A stretch of 13,824 nucleotides of DNA. It comes from an uncultured Actinotalea sp. (GTDB taxonomy: Bacteria; Actinomycetota; Actinomycetes; Actinomycetales; Cellulomonadaceae). Shown piece by piece: positions 7,219 to 13,239 of this stretch. The stretch is taken from positions 1-13,824 of the forward strand of contig NZ_CAMPHH010000065.1 of assembly GCF_946885855.1 (NCBI RefSeq), written 5' to 3'. Both the position numbers and the translations under genes were made by a program. Positions within the stretch are counted from its first letter, which is position 1. Every line of letters starts with the position of its first letter. The notes under the pieces are model-generated. The model ran no database searches. It was not told the origin of the DNA and was given only the letters and a program-made list of their open reading frames with translations.

Positions 7219-8004
7219 TCACCGCGCCGTCCTCGTGGTGTCGGTCACCGCGACCATGGGCCCTGCGCGGTCGAGCACGATCAACGGGGTGAGGTAGTGC
7301 TCGACCACGCGGCCGCCCAGGTCGTCCACCGTCCGGGCTGCCTCGGCGACCTCGTCCCGATGCCAGTCGCTGAAGGTCGTGAACAGGTCGCGCACCTGGT
7401 CCGTGCTGAGCTCGACCGACCAGCGGAACTCCTCCACGTGCCTCACGACGAAGTGTCCCGTCGCGGTCAGACGGTCCACCCACGCCCCGGTGTCGAGCTC
7501 GCCCGGACCAGGCCGCGCTGCGGCCGGCCCACGGCGGGCGGAGATGTGCCGCACGCGCTCGCGGAACGGTGTCACGGGGCCGGCCGGGTCGCCGTACGCG
7601 GTCCGCCAGACGGCGAGGTGCCCGCCGGGGACGAGGGCACGGTGCACCTTCGGCAGCACGACGCCGAGGTCCAACCAGTGCACCGAGGTCGCCGCGACCG
7701 CGAGGTCGAATGCGGCGGACGGCACATGCATCGACTCGGCCGTGCACAGGTGGACGGCCGCCGCCGGCACGCGCCGGCGGAGCAGCGCGGCGAGGGCGGG
7801 TCCTGGCTCGATCGCGGTGACTGCGGCTCCCGCGTCGAGGAGCGGGCCCGTCGCCTGTCCGGTGCCCGCACCGAGCTCGAGGACGCGGACGCCGGGACGG
7901 AGCACACCGAGGTCCTCCAGCCTCGCCCACAGCACGGCGGGGTACTGGGGCCTGCCGCGGTCGTACGCGTCCGCGTGCGCGTCGAAGTGCTGAGGACCGG
8001 GCAC
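7219..8004 (-). CDS. Class I SAM-dependent methyltransferase
   Basis: The product is 261 residues with a Rossmann-like methyltransferase fold of the Methyltransf_11/UbiE-like type. Motif I is VLELGAGTGQATG at 41-53; the acidic residue after strand 2 is in AVTAIEPG; then AESMHVPSAAFDLAVAATSVHWLD and LVPGGHLAVWRTAYGD follow. The opening HFDAHADAYDRGRPQYP is common in this group. GTG 8004 gives this N-terminus but has no clear ribosome binding site; the frame stays open far upstream through Gly/Arg-rich sequence that overlaps other genes, so a start near here is needed. The substrate cannot be told. It converges on the L,D-transpeptidase gene (33 bp between stops) and is not obviously in an operon. 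Confidence 0.85.
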   Translation of the reverse strand: MPGPQHFDAHADAYDRGRPQYPAVLWARLEDLGVLRPGVRVLELGAGTGQATGPLLDAGAAVTAIEPGPALAALLRRRVPAAAVHLCTAESMHVPSAAFDLAVAATSVHWLDLGVVLPKVHRALVPGGHLAVWRTAYGDPAGPVTPFRERVRHISARRGPAAARPGPGELDTGAWVDRLTATGHFVVRHVEEFRWSVELSTDQVRDLFTTFSDWHRDEVAEAARTVDDLGGRVVEHYLTPLIVLDRAGPMVAVTDTTRTAR

Positions 8005-8102
8005 CCCGGCAGCGTAAGCAGGCGTGGCGCGCTGGCGTCGACCCCCGACGGCCGGGCGCGCGGCTCGGGACGCGCCTCCTTGTCCACGGCCGGCGGCCGG
8101 GG

Positions 8103-8357
8103 CTACCACCAGAGCGATCGGTGCACCGTGCCGTCGGAGTACGTGCACGTGAAGCCCGCCGGCCACCAGGACCACGTCTGGGACATCGACGACGCCCCCG
8201 CGGGCCAGTACCGGTCGGTCGAGCAGGCACGGTCGGCGCGGTCCCAGCCGACCGCGGCGTAGGCGGTGACGAGCACCGGCAGGACGACCGCAGCCACGAC
8301 GGCAGCCAGGATCCGGTTCCGCACCGGGTGCCGGCGCTCGACCGGGAGCGTCTCCAT
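8103..8357 (-). CDS. Small Trp-rich single-pass membrane protein
   Basis: The 84-residue protein has a short basic N-terminus (METLPVERRHPVRNR), one hydrophobic helix at about 16-37 (ILAAVVAAVVLPVLVTAYAAVG) and an exposed tail with five Trp, two Cys and the ending FTCTYSDGTVHRSLWW. By the positive-inside rule the tail should face outside, where the two Cys could form a disulfide. I do not recognise a named family. ATG 8357 has only a weak ribosome binding site. It diverges from telA; the intervening 94 bp must hold promoters for both. Confidence 0.7.
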   Translation of the reverse strand: METLPVERRHPVRNRILAAVVAAVVLPVLVTAYAAVGWDRADRACSTDRYWPAGASSMSQTWSWWPAGFTCTYSDGTVHRSLWW

Positions 8358-8414
8358 CCCGCGAGCCTAGAACCGGACGTTCCTCCTCAGCCCCTCCCCG
8401 GCGAGGGTTTGAGA

Positions 8415-8446
8415 GGATCTCCTCAGATCCCCGAGTGCTCGAGGAG
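8415..8446 (+). promoter_or_regulatory. Hairpin with an anti-Shine-Dalgarno segment in the telA leader
   Basis: GGATCT (8415-8420) and AGATCC (8425-8430) form a perfect 6-bp stem with loop CCTC. Within it, CTCCTC (8419-8424) is the exact complement of GAGGAG (8441-8446), the ribosome binding site of telA, so two mutually exclusive structures can be drawn, one hiding the site. The 8-mer CTCCTCAG also occurs upstream at 8383-8390. Whether it is transcribed and whether it switches is unknown; short GC-rich stems arise by chance in such genomes. Confidence 0.3.
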
Positions 8447-8451
8447 GGCGC

Positions 8452-9678
8452 ATGTCGAACCCGCGTGGTCCTGGCCCGGACGAGTCGCTCCAGCACGAGG
8501 ACGGGTTCCACCTCGAGCCGCCGGCGCCACCGACCGAGGTCACGCTCCACCAGCCCGAGAAGGTCGGCGGCATGGTGCTCGTGGACGCCGAGGCGCAGCA
8601 GCGGCACGCCGAGACGGCGCGGGCCTTCCTCGACGACCTGCTCGCCATCCCGCTGCACAGCCCCGAGTTCCAGGCCAAGCTCGCCCAGGTCACCCGGCTG
8701 GGTGAGGGGACCATGCAGCAGGCCGGCGAGTCGGTCAACCGGATGCTCCAGCGGCCGGCCGCGGCCTTGTCCGGCAGCGGCGCGGACCCCGCCGCGCGCA
8801 CCGGCGAGACGCTCGCCGAGCTCCGGCGGATCGTCACCGAGCTGGACCCCAAGCGGCACGACCTCACGGGCGGCAAGCGGGCCTTCCGGTTCCTGCCCGG
8901 CGGCAGCAGGCTGCAGCGGTACTTCCAGAAGTACGAGTCCGCGCAGGACCAGCTCAACGCCATCACCAAGGCCCTCAAGGGCGGCCAGGACGAGCTGCGC
9001 CAGGACAACGCCGCCATCCAGACCGAGCGCGACGCCCTGTGGCAGGCGCTGGGTCGGCTGGCCGACGCTGCCGTCCTCGCCCGGCACCTGGGGGACGGCC
9101 TCGAGCAGCGCATCGCCACGCTGCGCGCCCAGGGCAGGACCGACGACGCCGCCGCCCTCGAGTCGGACGCCCTGTTCGCGGTGCGCCAGCGCCACCAGGA
9201 CCTCATGACCCAGATGGCCGTCGCGGTCCAGGGCTACCTGGCGCTGGACGTGGTGAAGAAGAACAACGTCGAGCTGGTGAAGGGCGTGGACCGCGCCCTC
9301 GACACGACCGTGTCCGCCCTGCGCGTGGCCGTGATCACCTCCCAGGCGCTGGGTCAGCAGCAGGTCGTGCTCGCCCAGGTCGAGGCGCTCAACACGACGA
9401 CGTCGGACATGATCGTGTCCACCTCCGAGCTGCTGCGGACGCAGGGTGCCGCCATCCAGCAGCAGGCGACGCGGGCCACCGTGGACCCGGAGAAGCTGCA
9501 GCGGGCGTTCGACGACGTCTTCCAGGCGATGGACGAGATCGACCGGTACAAGGCCGAGGCCACGCGGTCGATGAAGCAGACCGTGACGGTGCTCGAGGGG
9601 CAGGTGAGCCGCGCCCGGCTGCAGCTGGAGCGCAGCCACGCCTCCGACGCCGCCACGGCGGACCCGGGGAGGGGGTGA
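8452..9678 (+). CDS. telA: TelA-family toxic anion resistance protein
   Basis: The 408-residue protein is a largely helical member of the TelA/KlaA family (PF05816), named for tellurite resistance but widespread in bacteria as envelope-stress-linked proteins. Family signs: a Pro-rich acidic N-terminus, FLDDLL and VTRLGEGTMQQAG near 60-90, GGKRAFRFLPGGSRLQRYFQKYESAQDQLNAI around 140-170 (the most conserved block), LEQRIATLRAQ, VVKKNNVELVKGVDRALDTTVSALRVAVITSQAL, and DEIDRYKAEATRSMKQTV near the C-terminus. It is expected to be cytoplasmic or membrane-associated through partners. ATG 8452 follows GAGGAGGG at 8441-8448. The XpaC-like gene starts two bases after its stop, so the two are cotranscribed and probably act together. 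Confidence 0.9.
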   Translation: MSNPRGPGPDESLQHEDGFHLEPPAPPTEVTLHQPEKVGGMVLVDAEAQQRHAETARAFLDDLLAIPLHSPEFQAKLAQVTRLGEGTMQQAGESVNRMLQRPAAALSGSGADPAARTGETLAELRRIVTELDPKRHDLTGGKRAFRFLPGGSRLQRYFQKYESAQDQLNAITKALKGGQDELRQDNAAIQTERDALWQALGRLADAAVLARHLGDGLEQRIATLRAQGRTDDAAALESDALFAVRQRHQDLMTQMAVAVQGYLALDVVKKNNVELVKGVDRALDTTVSALRVAVITSQALGQQQVVLAQVEALNTTTSDMIVSTSELLRTQGAAIQQQATRATVDPEKLQRAFDDVFQAMDEIDRYKAEATRSMKQTVTVLEGQVSRARLQLERSHASDAATADPGRG

Positions 9679-9680
9679 CC

Positions 9681-10454
9681 ATGTCGCGGCTGACGCTCGG
9701 CAACGTCGTCAGGGTGGCGGCCGTCCTCGCGCTCTGGCCGCTGCTGGCCTACCTCGTGCTCGTCATCGGCGGGGTGCGGAGGAGTCTTTGGACGGCGCTC
9801 GAGGGCCTCGTCTACGCCGGGGCCTTCTCCGTCGCGGTGTTCCTGCCCGACTTCTGGGGGCCGCCCGCCCTGCTCGCCCTGGCGGCGATGGGAACCTCCG
9901 CCGTGCGCTCCTGGCACCTGCGGGACCTGTGGCTCCCGGCGCGCCGTCGGTGGTGGAGGCGTCGTGCTGCGGCGTCGACGGAGCTCGAGGTCCGCACGGC
10001 GCAGGCCGTCGAGGGGTCGGGGCACCTTCCCTCGGCCGTGGCCTGGGTCCGCCTGCACGCCGACCAGCACCGCGACCGCCTGCCCGGGGAGACGCACCGG
10101 ACCGTCCTGCACACCTGCGAGGTGCTCGACGCCGTCATCGCGGCCGAGCAGCGTGAGCCGACCGCCGACCCCCGGTTCGAGTACGAGCTCGACGCCATGG
10201 CGCGGCGGTACCTGCCCGCGGTGCTCCGGAACTACCTGGCGATCTCGCCGAGCCGGGTGCACGAGCGCCAGCCCAACGGGCGCACCCCCGACGAGGAGCT
10301 GACCGACCAGCTGCGGATCCTCTCGGCGCAGGCCGACGCCCTCTACGCCAGCCGCCACCGCCGCCTGACGGCGGAGATGAGCACCACCGGCAACTTTCTC
10401 CGGGAGAAGTACGGCGCCCACCGCCCGGAGACCTTCGACCTCCGGGCCCCGTGA
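9681..10454 (+). CDS. XpaC-like membrane protein paired with TelA
   Basis: The 257-residue protein begins with two hydrophobic segments (about 10-30 and 37-72), then a basic stretch (RRRWWRRRAAA) and a soluble, helical cytoplasmic part (ELDAMARRYLPAVLRNYLAIS, EELTDQLRILSAQADALYASRHRRLTAEMSTTGNFLREKYG). The general plan and the operon with telA match the Bacillus subtilis pair xpaC-yaaN, where xpaC encodes the partner of a TelA-family protein; the assignment to XpaC is inference from architecture and context. ATG 9681 sits two bases after the telA stop and is preceded by GGGGAGGGGG, so coupling is likely. It ends shortly before a strong hairpin terminator. Confidence 0.75.
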   Translation: MSRLTLGNVVRVAAVLALWPLLAYLVLVIGGVRRSLWTALEGLVYAGAFSVAVFLPDFWGPPALLALAAMGTSAVRSWHLRDLWLPARRRWWRRRAAASTELEVRTAQAVEGSGHLPSAVAWVRLHADQHRDRLPGETHRTVLHTCEVLDAVIAAEQREPTADPRFEYELDAMARRYLPAVLRNYLAISPSRVHERQPNGRTPDEELTDQLRILSAQADALYASRHRRLTAEMSTTGNFLREKYGAHRPETFDLRAP

Positions 10455-10474
10455 CGGCTGCCCCGTGACGGCTG
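10447..10474. repeat. 14-bp perfect tandem duplication across the XpaC-like stop codon
   Basis: CCCCGTGACGGCTG occurs at 10447-10460 and again directly after at 10461-10474. The first copy contains the TGA stop (10452-10454), so the protein is unaffected. It looks like a recent slippage event. Confidence 0.9.
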
Positions 10475-10520
10475 CTGCGTCCCCGGGCGGACCGCGGCGG
10501 CGAAGCACGCCCTGGACGAC

Positions 10521-10553
10521 AGAACCCCCTCGCCGGCGGGGCGAGGGGGTTCT
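10521..10553. terminator. Bidirectional hairpin terminator between the XpaC-like gene and tRNA-Ser
   Basis: Bases 10521-10534 and 10540-10553 form a perfect 14-bp stem (AGAACCCCCTCGCC) with a 5-nt loop. It ends four bases from the tRNA 3' end on the minus strand and begins 66 bp after the XpaC-like stop on the plus strand, so it can serve both. There is no U-run, as is frequent for terminators of high-GC actinobacteria. Confidence 0.8.
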
Positions 10554-10556
10554 GGA

Positions 10557-10646
10557 TGGCGGTAGCGGTGGGATTTGAACCCACGGTGGACTTTCACCCA
10601 CACACGCTTTCGAGGCGTGCTCCTTAGGCCGCTCGGACACGCTACC
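10557..10646 (-). tRNA. tRNA-Ser, anticodon CGA
   Basis: The minus strand folds as a class II tRNA. Acceptor GGTAGCG pairs with CGCTACC, followed by discriminator G and an encoded CCA (10557-10559). The anticodon stem CACGC/GCGTG closes a seven-base loop CTCGAAA with anticodon CGA, reading UCG serine codons. The long variable arm (GTGG/CCAC stem) is typical of tRNA-Ser, and the T arm is GTGGG-TTCAAAT-CCCAC. A -10-like TATCCT lies just upstream and a hairpin terminator just downstream, so it is a single-gene unit. Confidence 0.97.
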
Positions 10647-10655
10647 TCGCAGGTG

Positions 10656-10685
10656 AGGATAGCCCGTGGCGCGCGCTGGACCCAA
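10656..10685 (-). promoter_or_regulatory. Probable promoter of tRNA-Ser
   Basis: On the minus strand TATCCT (10661-10656) is a good -10 element placed 9 bases before the tRNA 5' end. TTGGGT (10685-10680) with an 18-bp spacer is a weak -35 candidate. Confidence 0.5.
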
Positions 10686-10713
10686 TCCGGCCGGGGCGCC
10701 GTCGTCGGCGGGG

Positions 10714-11088
10714 TCAGCCCGTGGCGCAGGCGACGACGGGCGAGGTGCGGCGCCGGACCAGGCCGAACGCCACGATCGCGAGGGCGGCGAGCGCCATCGA
10801 GGCGCTGCCCGGCGTGGAGGCGATGAGGAGGCCCGCGCCGACCGTCGTCATGGCGGGCATCGCGGCGCACGGCGCGCTGCCGACGGCGTCGCGGACGGTC
10901 TGGCCGGCGCGCGGGACGAAGTCGGCCAGGACGGCCCCGCCGACAGCTGCGACGAGGCCGACGACGGCGAGCCACGTGGCTCCACCGCCGACCCCGCCGC
11001 CGAGCGTCACGTACACGAGGAACAGCACTGGCGCCGCGGCGGTCCCGGCGAGGAGCCGCCGCCCGTTGTGCCGAGGCCTTTGTCGCAT
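10714..11088 (-). CDS. Four-helix membrane protein of unknown function in the sulfur module
   Basis: The 124-residue protein has about four hydrophobic segments: LLAGTAAAPVLFLVYVTLG, WLAVVGLVAAVGGAVLADFV, MPAMTTVGAGLLIA and MALAALAIVAFGLV. The segment between helices two and three holds SAPCAAMPAM, and a second Cys is near the C-terminus (VVACATG). I do not recognise a family. The ATG at 11088 (with a GTG directly before it) lies in the loop of a 21-bp hairpin, an odd place, and there is no ordinary ribosome binding site; the basic N-terminus MRQRPRHNGRR is partly encoded by the hairpin arm. The Cys-rich small gene ends 44 bp upstream on the same strand, so it may be cotranscribed from the operator-controlled promoter. 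A transport or sulfur-handling role would be guesswork from context. Confidence 0.65.
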   Translation of the reverse strand: MRQRPRHNGRRLLAGTAAAPVLFLVYVTLGGGVGGGATWLAVVGLVAAVGGAVLADFVPRAGQTVRDAVGSAPCAAMPAMTTVGAGLLIASTPGSASMALAALAIVAFGLVRRRTSPVVACATG

Positions 11089-11113
11089 CACGTGCGACAA
11101 AGGCTTCGGCACA
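11067..11113. repeat. 21-bp near-perfect inverted repeat with a start codon in its loop
   Basis: Bases 11067-11087 and 11093-11113 are inverted copies with one mismatch that is a G-U or A-C pair depending on strand; the loop is five bases (11088-11092). On the minus strand the hairpin begins 19 bases after the stop of the Cys-rich gene, where a terminator or attenuator would be. The GTG-ATG start of the membrane-protein gene is at its apex. It could be an attenuator, a translation-blocking structure or a dispersed hairpin element. Confidence 0.85.
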
Positions 11114-11132
11114 GCGCGGCGCGGGGTGCGGG

Positions 11133-11249
11133 TCAGCGGCAGGTGCACCGCTGCGCCGTCGGGACGTTCGCGAGGGCCTCGTCGACGTGCTGGCCGCAAC
11201 CGGTCCAGGTCACCTTGCCGCAGGCGGAGCAACGAGCGGGGCTGCACAC
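11133..11249 (-). CDS. 38-residue six-cysteine small protein
   Basis: GTG 11249 opens a 38-residue frame that is easily missed. Cys are at 2, 7, 10, 18, 35 and 37, with CSAC (C7xxC10), GCGQHV (C18, H21) and the ending CTC. The central KVTWTGCGQHVD is the feature I recall from short actinobacterial proteins usually left as hypothetical; it looks like a tiny zinc-ribbon or other metal- or thiol-binding fold. The start is supported by AAGGAG seven bases upstream, and the promoter by a -35/-10 pair with a perfect ATACCCC-NN-GGGGTAT operator inside it. It is divergent from the rhodanese operon and first in its own transcript, before the membrane-protein gene. A role as metal or sulfane-sulfur binder is inference. 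Confidence 0.8.
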   Translation of the reverse strand: MCSPARCSACGKVTWTGCGQHVDEALANVPTAQRCTCR

Positions 11250-11288
11250 AGGAGTTCTCCTTCGTGTCGGATGCTGGGCGTGGTGATG

Positions 11289-11317
11289 AAGATACCCCAG
11301 GGGGTATAAAGCGGCAA
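11289..11317 (-). promoter_or_regulatory. Promoter of the Cys-rich small gene
   Basis: On the minus strand TTGCCG (11317-11312) and TATCTT (11294-11289) are separated by 17 bp; each matches four of six consensus bases. The operator fills the spacer. A start point near 11282 would give a leader of roughly 30 bases. Confidence 0.55.
11292..11307. promoter_or_regulatory. CsoR/CstR-family operator, leftward copy
   Basis: ATACCCC-AG-GGGGTAT is a perfect 7-bp inverted repeat with a 2-nt spacer. It lies between the -35 and -10 of the leftward promoter and overlaps the -10, so a bound repressor would exclude RNA polymerase. The form fits DNA sites of the CsoR/RcnR/CstR repressor family. Confidence 0.85.
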
Positions 11318-11419
11318 GGCCGGGGACCCTCGACCCTCGCGCGCTCCATGGTGCCGTGCGACGGTCGACGAGGGCACCCCCGCGCGCCGCCGGCGGCCTG
11401 TCGAGGCGCGCGCCGGGGC

Positions 11420-11447
11420 TGGACAGGAATACCCCGGGGGGTATAGA
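11420..11447 (+). promoter_or_regulatory. Promoter of the rhodanese-MBL operon
   Basis: TGGACA (11420-11425, five of six to consensus) and TATAGA (11442-11447, four of six) are 16 bp apart. The operator covers the spacer and three bases of the -10. The predicted leader to ATG 11491 is about 37 bases. Confidence 0.65.
11429..11444. promoter_or_regulatory. CsoR/CstR-family operator, rightward copy
   Basis: ATACCCC-GG-GGGGTAT is a perfect 7-bp inverted repeat identical in its arms to the site at 11292-11307. It lies in the spacer and over the -10 of the rhodanese promoter. The two copies strongly suggest one repressor controls both directions. Confidence 0.88.
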
Positions 11448-11490
11448 TGTTCTCCATCGCGACACCCACCCCCAGGAGGACGGAACCGCC

Positions 11491-11805
11491 ATGTCGGAAG
11501 TGACCATCGACCAGCTCGCGGCGGCGCGTGCGGACGGCGCCTACGTCGTCGACGTCCGTGAGCCCCACGAGTACGTCGCCGGCCACGTGCCGGGCGCCGT
11601 CCTCGTCCCCCTGTCCCAGCTCGGCGCGCGCCTCGGCGACCTGCCGCGGGACCGGAGGCTCTACCTCATCTGCCGCAGCGGCAACCGCAGCCTCCAGGTG
11701 ACCCACGCGCTGCGGGAGCGCGGCTACGACGCCGTGTCCGTGCGCGGTGGCACCGAGGCCTGGGCGAGCACCGGCCACGACGTCGTCACCGGCGCCCACG
11801 CCTGA
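11491..11805 (+). CDS. Single-domain rhodanese-like sulfurtransferase
   Basis: The 104-residue protein is one rhodanese domain: VVDVREPHEYVAGHVPGAVLVPL, then the active-site loop CRSGNRS with the persulfide-carrying Cys61, then GYDAVSVRGGTEAW. The six-residue loop of this form is typical of thiosulfate, glutathione-persulfide or mycothiol-persulfide transferases of the GlpE/PspE-like size class; no signal peptide, so cytoplasmic. ATG 11491 follows AGGAGG at 11474-11479 with an eleven-base gap; the longer open frame upstream is noise across the promoter. It is the first gene after an operator-covered promoter and is followed after 29 bp by the MBL-rhodanese gene, the usual partner in reactive-sulfur detoxification: one moves sulfane sulfur, the other oxidises or transfers it. 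Confidence 0.92.
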   Translation: MSEVTIDQLAAARADGAYVVDVREPHEYVAGHVPGAVLVPLSQLGARLGDLPRDRRLYLICRSGNRSLQVTHALRERGYDAVSVRGGTEAWASTGHDVVTGAHA

Positions 11806-11834
11806 ACGCCCCCGAGAGCCCCAGGAGACCCATC

Positions 11835-13205
11835 ATGGCCATCACGATCATCCCCATCTCCACGCCGAGCCTGGGCGACCGCAGCTACCTCGCGCACGAC
11901 GGCGAGGTCGCCTTCGTCGTGGACCCGCAGCGCGACATCGACCGGGTCCTCGACCTCGCCCGCGAGCAGGGCGTCCGCATCACCGACGTCTTCGAGACCC
12001 ACATCCACAACGACTACGTCACCGGCGGCCACGCGCTCGCCCAGCAGCTCGGCGCGCGCTACCACGTCAATGCCGACGACCCTGTGACCTACGAGCGCGA
12101 CGCGATCCGCGACGGCGACGTCGTCGAGGTCAGCCCCGCCCTGCACGTCCGCGCGGTGCACACCCCCGGCCACACCTACACGCACCTGTCCTACGTGCTC
12201 GAGGGCGACGAGCCCGTCGTCTTCTCCGGTGGCTCGCTGCTGTTCGGCTCGACAGGTCGCCCCGACCTGCTCGGCGAGGAGCACAAGCACGACCTCGCCC
12301 GGCACCAGTACCACTCGGCCCGCAAGCTCGGGCAGCTGCCGGACGAGACCCTCGTCATGCCGACGCACGGCTTCGGGTCGTTCTGCGCGGCGACGTCGGC
12401 GGGGGAGAAGACGGACGCGTCGACGATCGGCCGCGAGCGGCAGGTCAACCCCGTCCTGAGCCAGGACGAGGAGGACTACGTCGCCAGCGTCATCGCCGGC
12501 CTCGACGCGTTCCCCGCGTACTACGCCCACATGGGCCCGGCGAACTCCGCCGGCCCCGGCGCGCCCGACCTCAGCGCGCCGCAGCGCGCGGACAAGGACG
12601 AGCTGCGGCGCCGTCTGGAGGCGGGCGAGTGGCTCGTCGACCTGCGCCACCGCACGGCGTTCGCCGCCGGGCACGTCTCGCGGACGTTCAACATCGGCCT
12701 GGACGGGCAGTTCTCCACCTACCTCGGCTGGCTCATCCCGTGGGGCACCCCGGTGACCCTCCTCGCGGAGACGCCGGAGCAGGTCGCCGAGGCCCAGCGC
12801 GAGCTGGTCCGGATCGGCATCGACCGTCCCGCCGCCCAGGCCACCGGCCGGCCGCAGGAGTGGACCGACGAGGCGCTCGCCACGCTGCCGACGGCGACCT
12901 TCGCGGACCTTGCGCAGGTCCGGCACCACCGCGAGGTGACCGTGCTGGACGTCCGCCGGGTCAGCGAGTGGCGGGACGGGCACATCCTCGGTGCGGTGCA
13001 CATCCCGCTGCACGCCCTGCTGCAGCGCATGGACGAGCTGCCCGACGGCGAGGTCTGGGTGCACTGCGCGTCCGGGTACCGCTCGTCGATCGCGGCCTCG
13101 CTCATCGCCGCGGCCGGCCGGCGGGTCGTGGCCGTCAACGACACCTACGCGACCTCCGCCGCACAGGCCGGCCTGCCGGTCGAGGTGGAGCTCGCCGCCT
13201 CCTGA
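11835..13205 (+). CDS. MBL-fold/double-rhodanese protein, CstB-like persulfide dioxygenase-sulfurtransferase
   Basis: The 456-residue protein has three parts. Residues 1-240 are a metallo-beta-lactamase fold with THIHNDYVTGG (His56, His58, Asp60), HTPGHTYTH (His113) and PTHGFGSFC (His178, Cys184). Residues 255-350 are a rhodanese-like domain without an active Cys (WLVDLRHRTAFAAGHV, then PVTLLAETPEQ). Residues 365-452 are a second rhodanese with CASGYRSS, Cys411. This order and length match S. aureus CstB (MBL, pseudo-rhodanese, rhodanese with Cys408), which oxidises persulfides to thiosulfate. Cys184 may match the second functional Cys of CstB. One oddity: where ETHE1-type dioxygenases have G-D, supplying the Asp iron ligand, this protein has Gly132-Gly133 (SGGSLLFGSTGRPD). 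AGGAG at 11823-11827 supports ATG 11835. Second gene of the operator-controlled operon; cytoplasmic. Confidence 0.9.
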   Translation: MAITIIPISTPSLGDRSYLAHDGEVAFVVDPQRDIDRVLDLAREQGVRITDVFETHIHNDYVTGGHALAQQLGARYHVNADDPVTYERDAIRDGDVVEVSPALHVRAVHTPGHTYTHLSYVLEGDEPVVFSGGSLLFGSTGRPDLLGEEHKHDLARHQYHSARKLGQLPDETLVMPTHGFGSFCAATSAGEKTDASTIGRERQVNPVLSQDEEDYVASVIAGLDAFPAYYAHMGPANSAGPGAPDLSAPQRADKDELRRRLEAGEWLVDLRHRTAFAAGHVSRTFNIGLDGQFSTYLGWLIPWGTPVTLLAETPEQVAEAQRELVRIGIDRPAAQATGRPQEWTDEALATLPTATFADLAQVRHHREVTVLDVRRVSEWRDGHILGAVHIPLHALLQRMDELPDGEVWVHCASGYRSSIAASLIAAAGRRVVAVNDTYATSAAQAGLPVEVELAAS

Positions 13206-13239
13206 CCGCACCCGCGCCGCCGTCGTCCGAGGAGTCCGC

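Noticed and set aside
8005..9639. N-terminal extension of the methyltransferase frame across the telA gene
   Set aside because: The methyltransferase begins normally at GTG 8004; the upstream 545 codons are antisense to telA and the small membrane-protein gene and are low-complexity.
10557..10646. tRNA-Ser as an integration site of a mobile element
   Set aside because: No integrase gene and no second copy of the tRNA 3' end could be seen in the window, and the tRNA is intact with its own terminator directly downstream.
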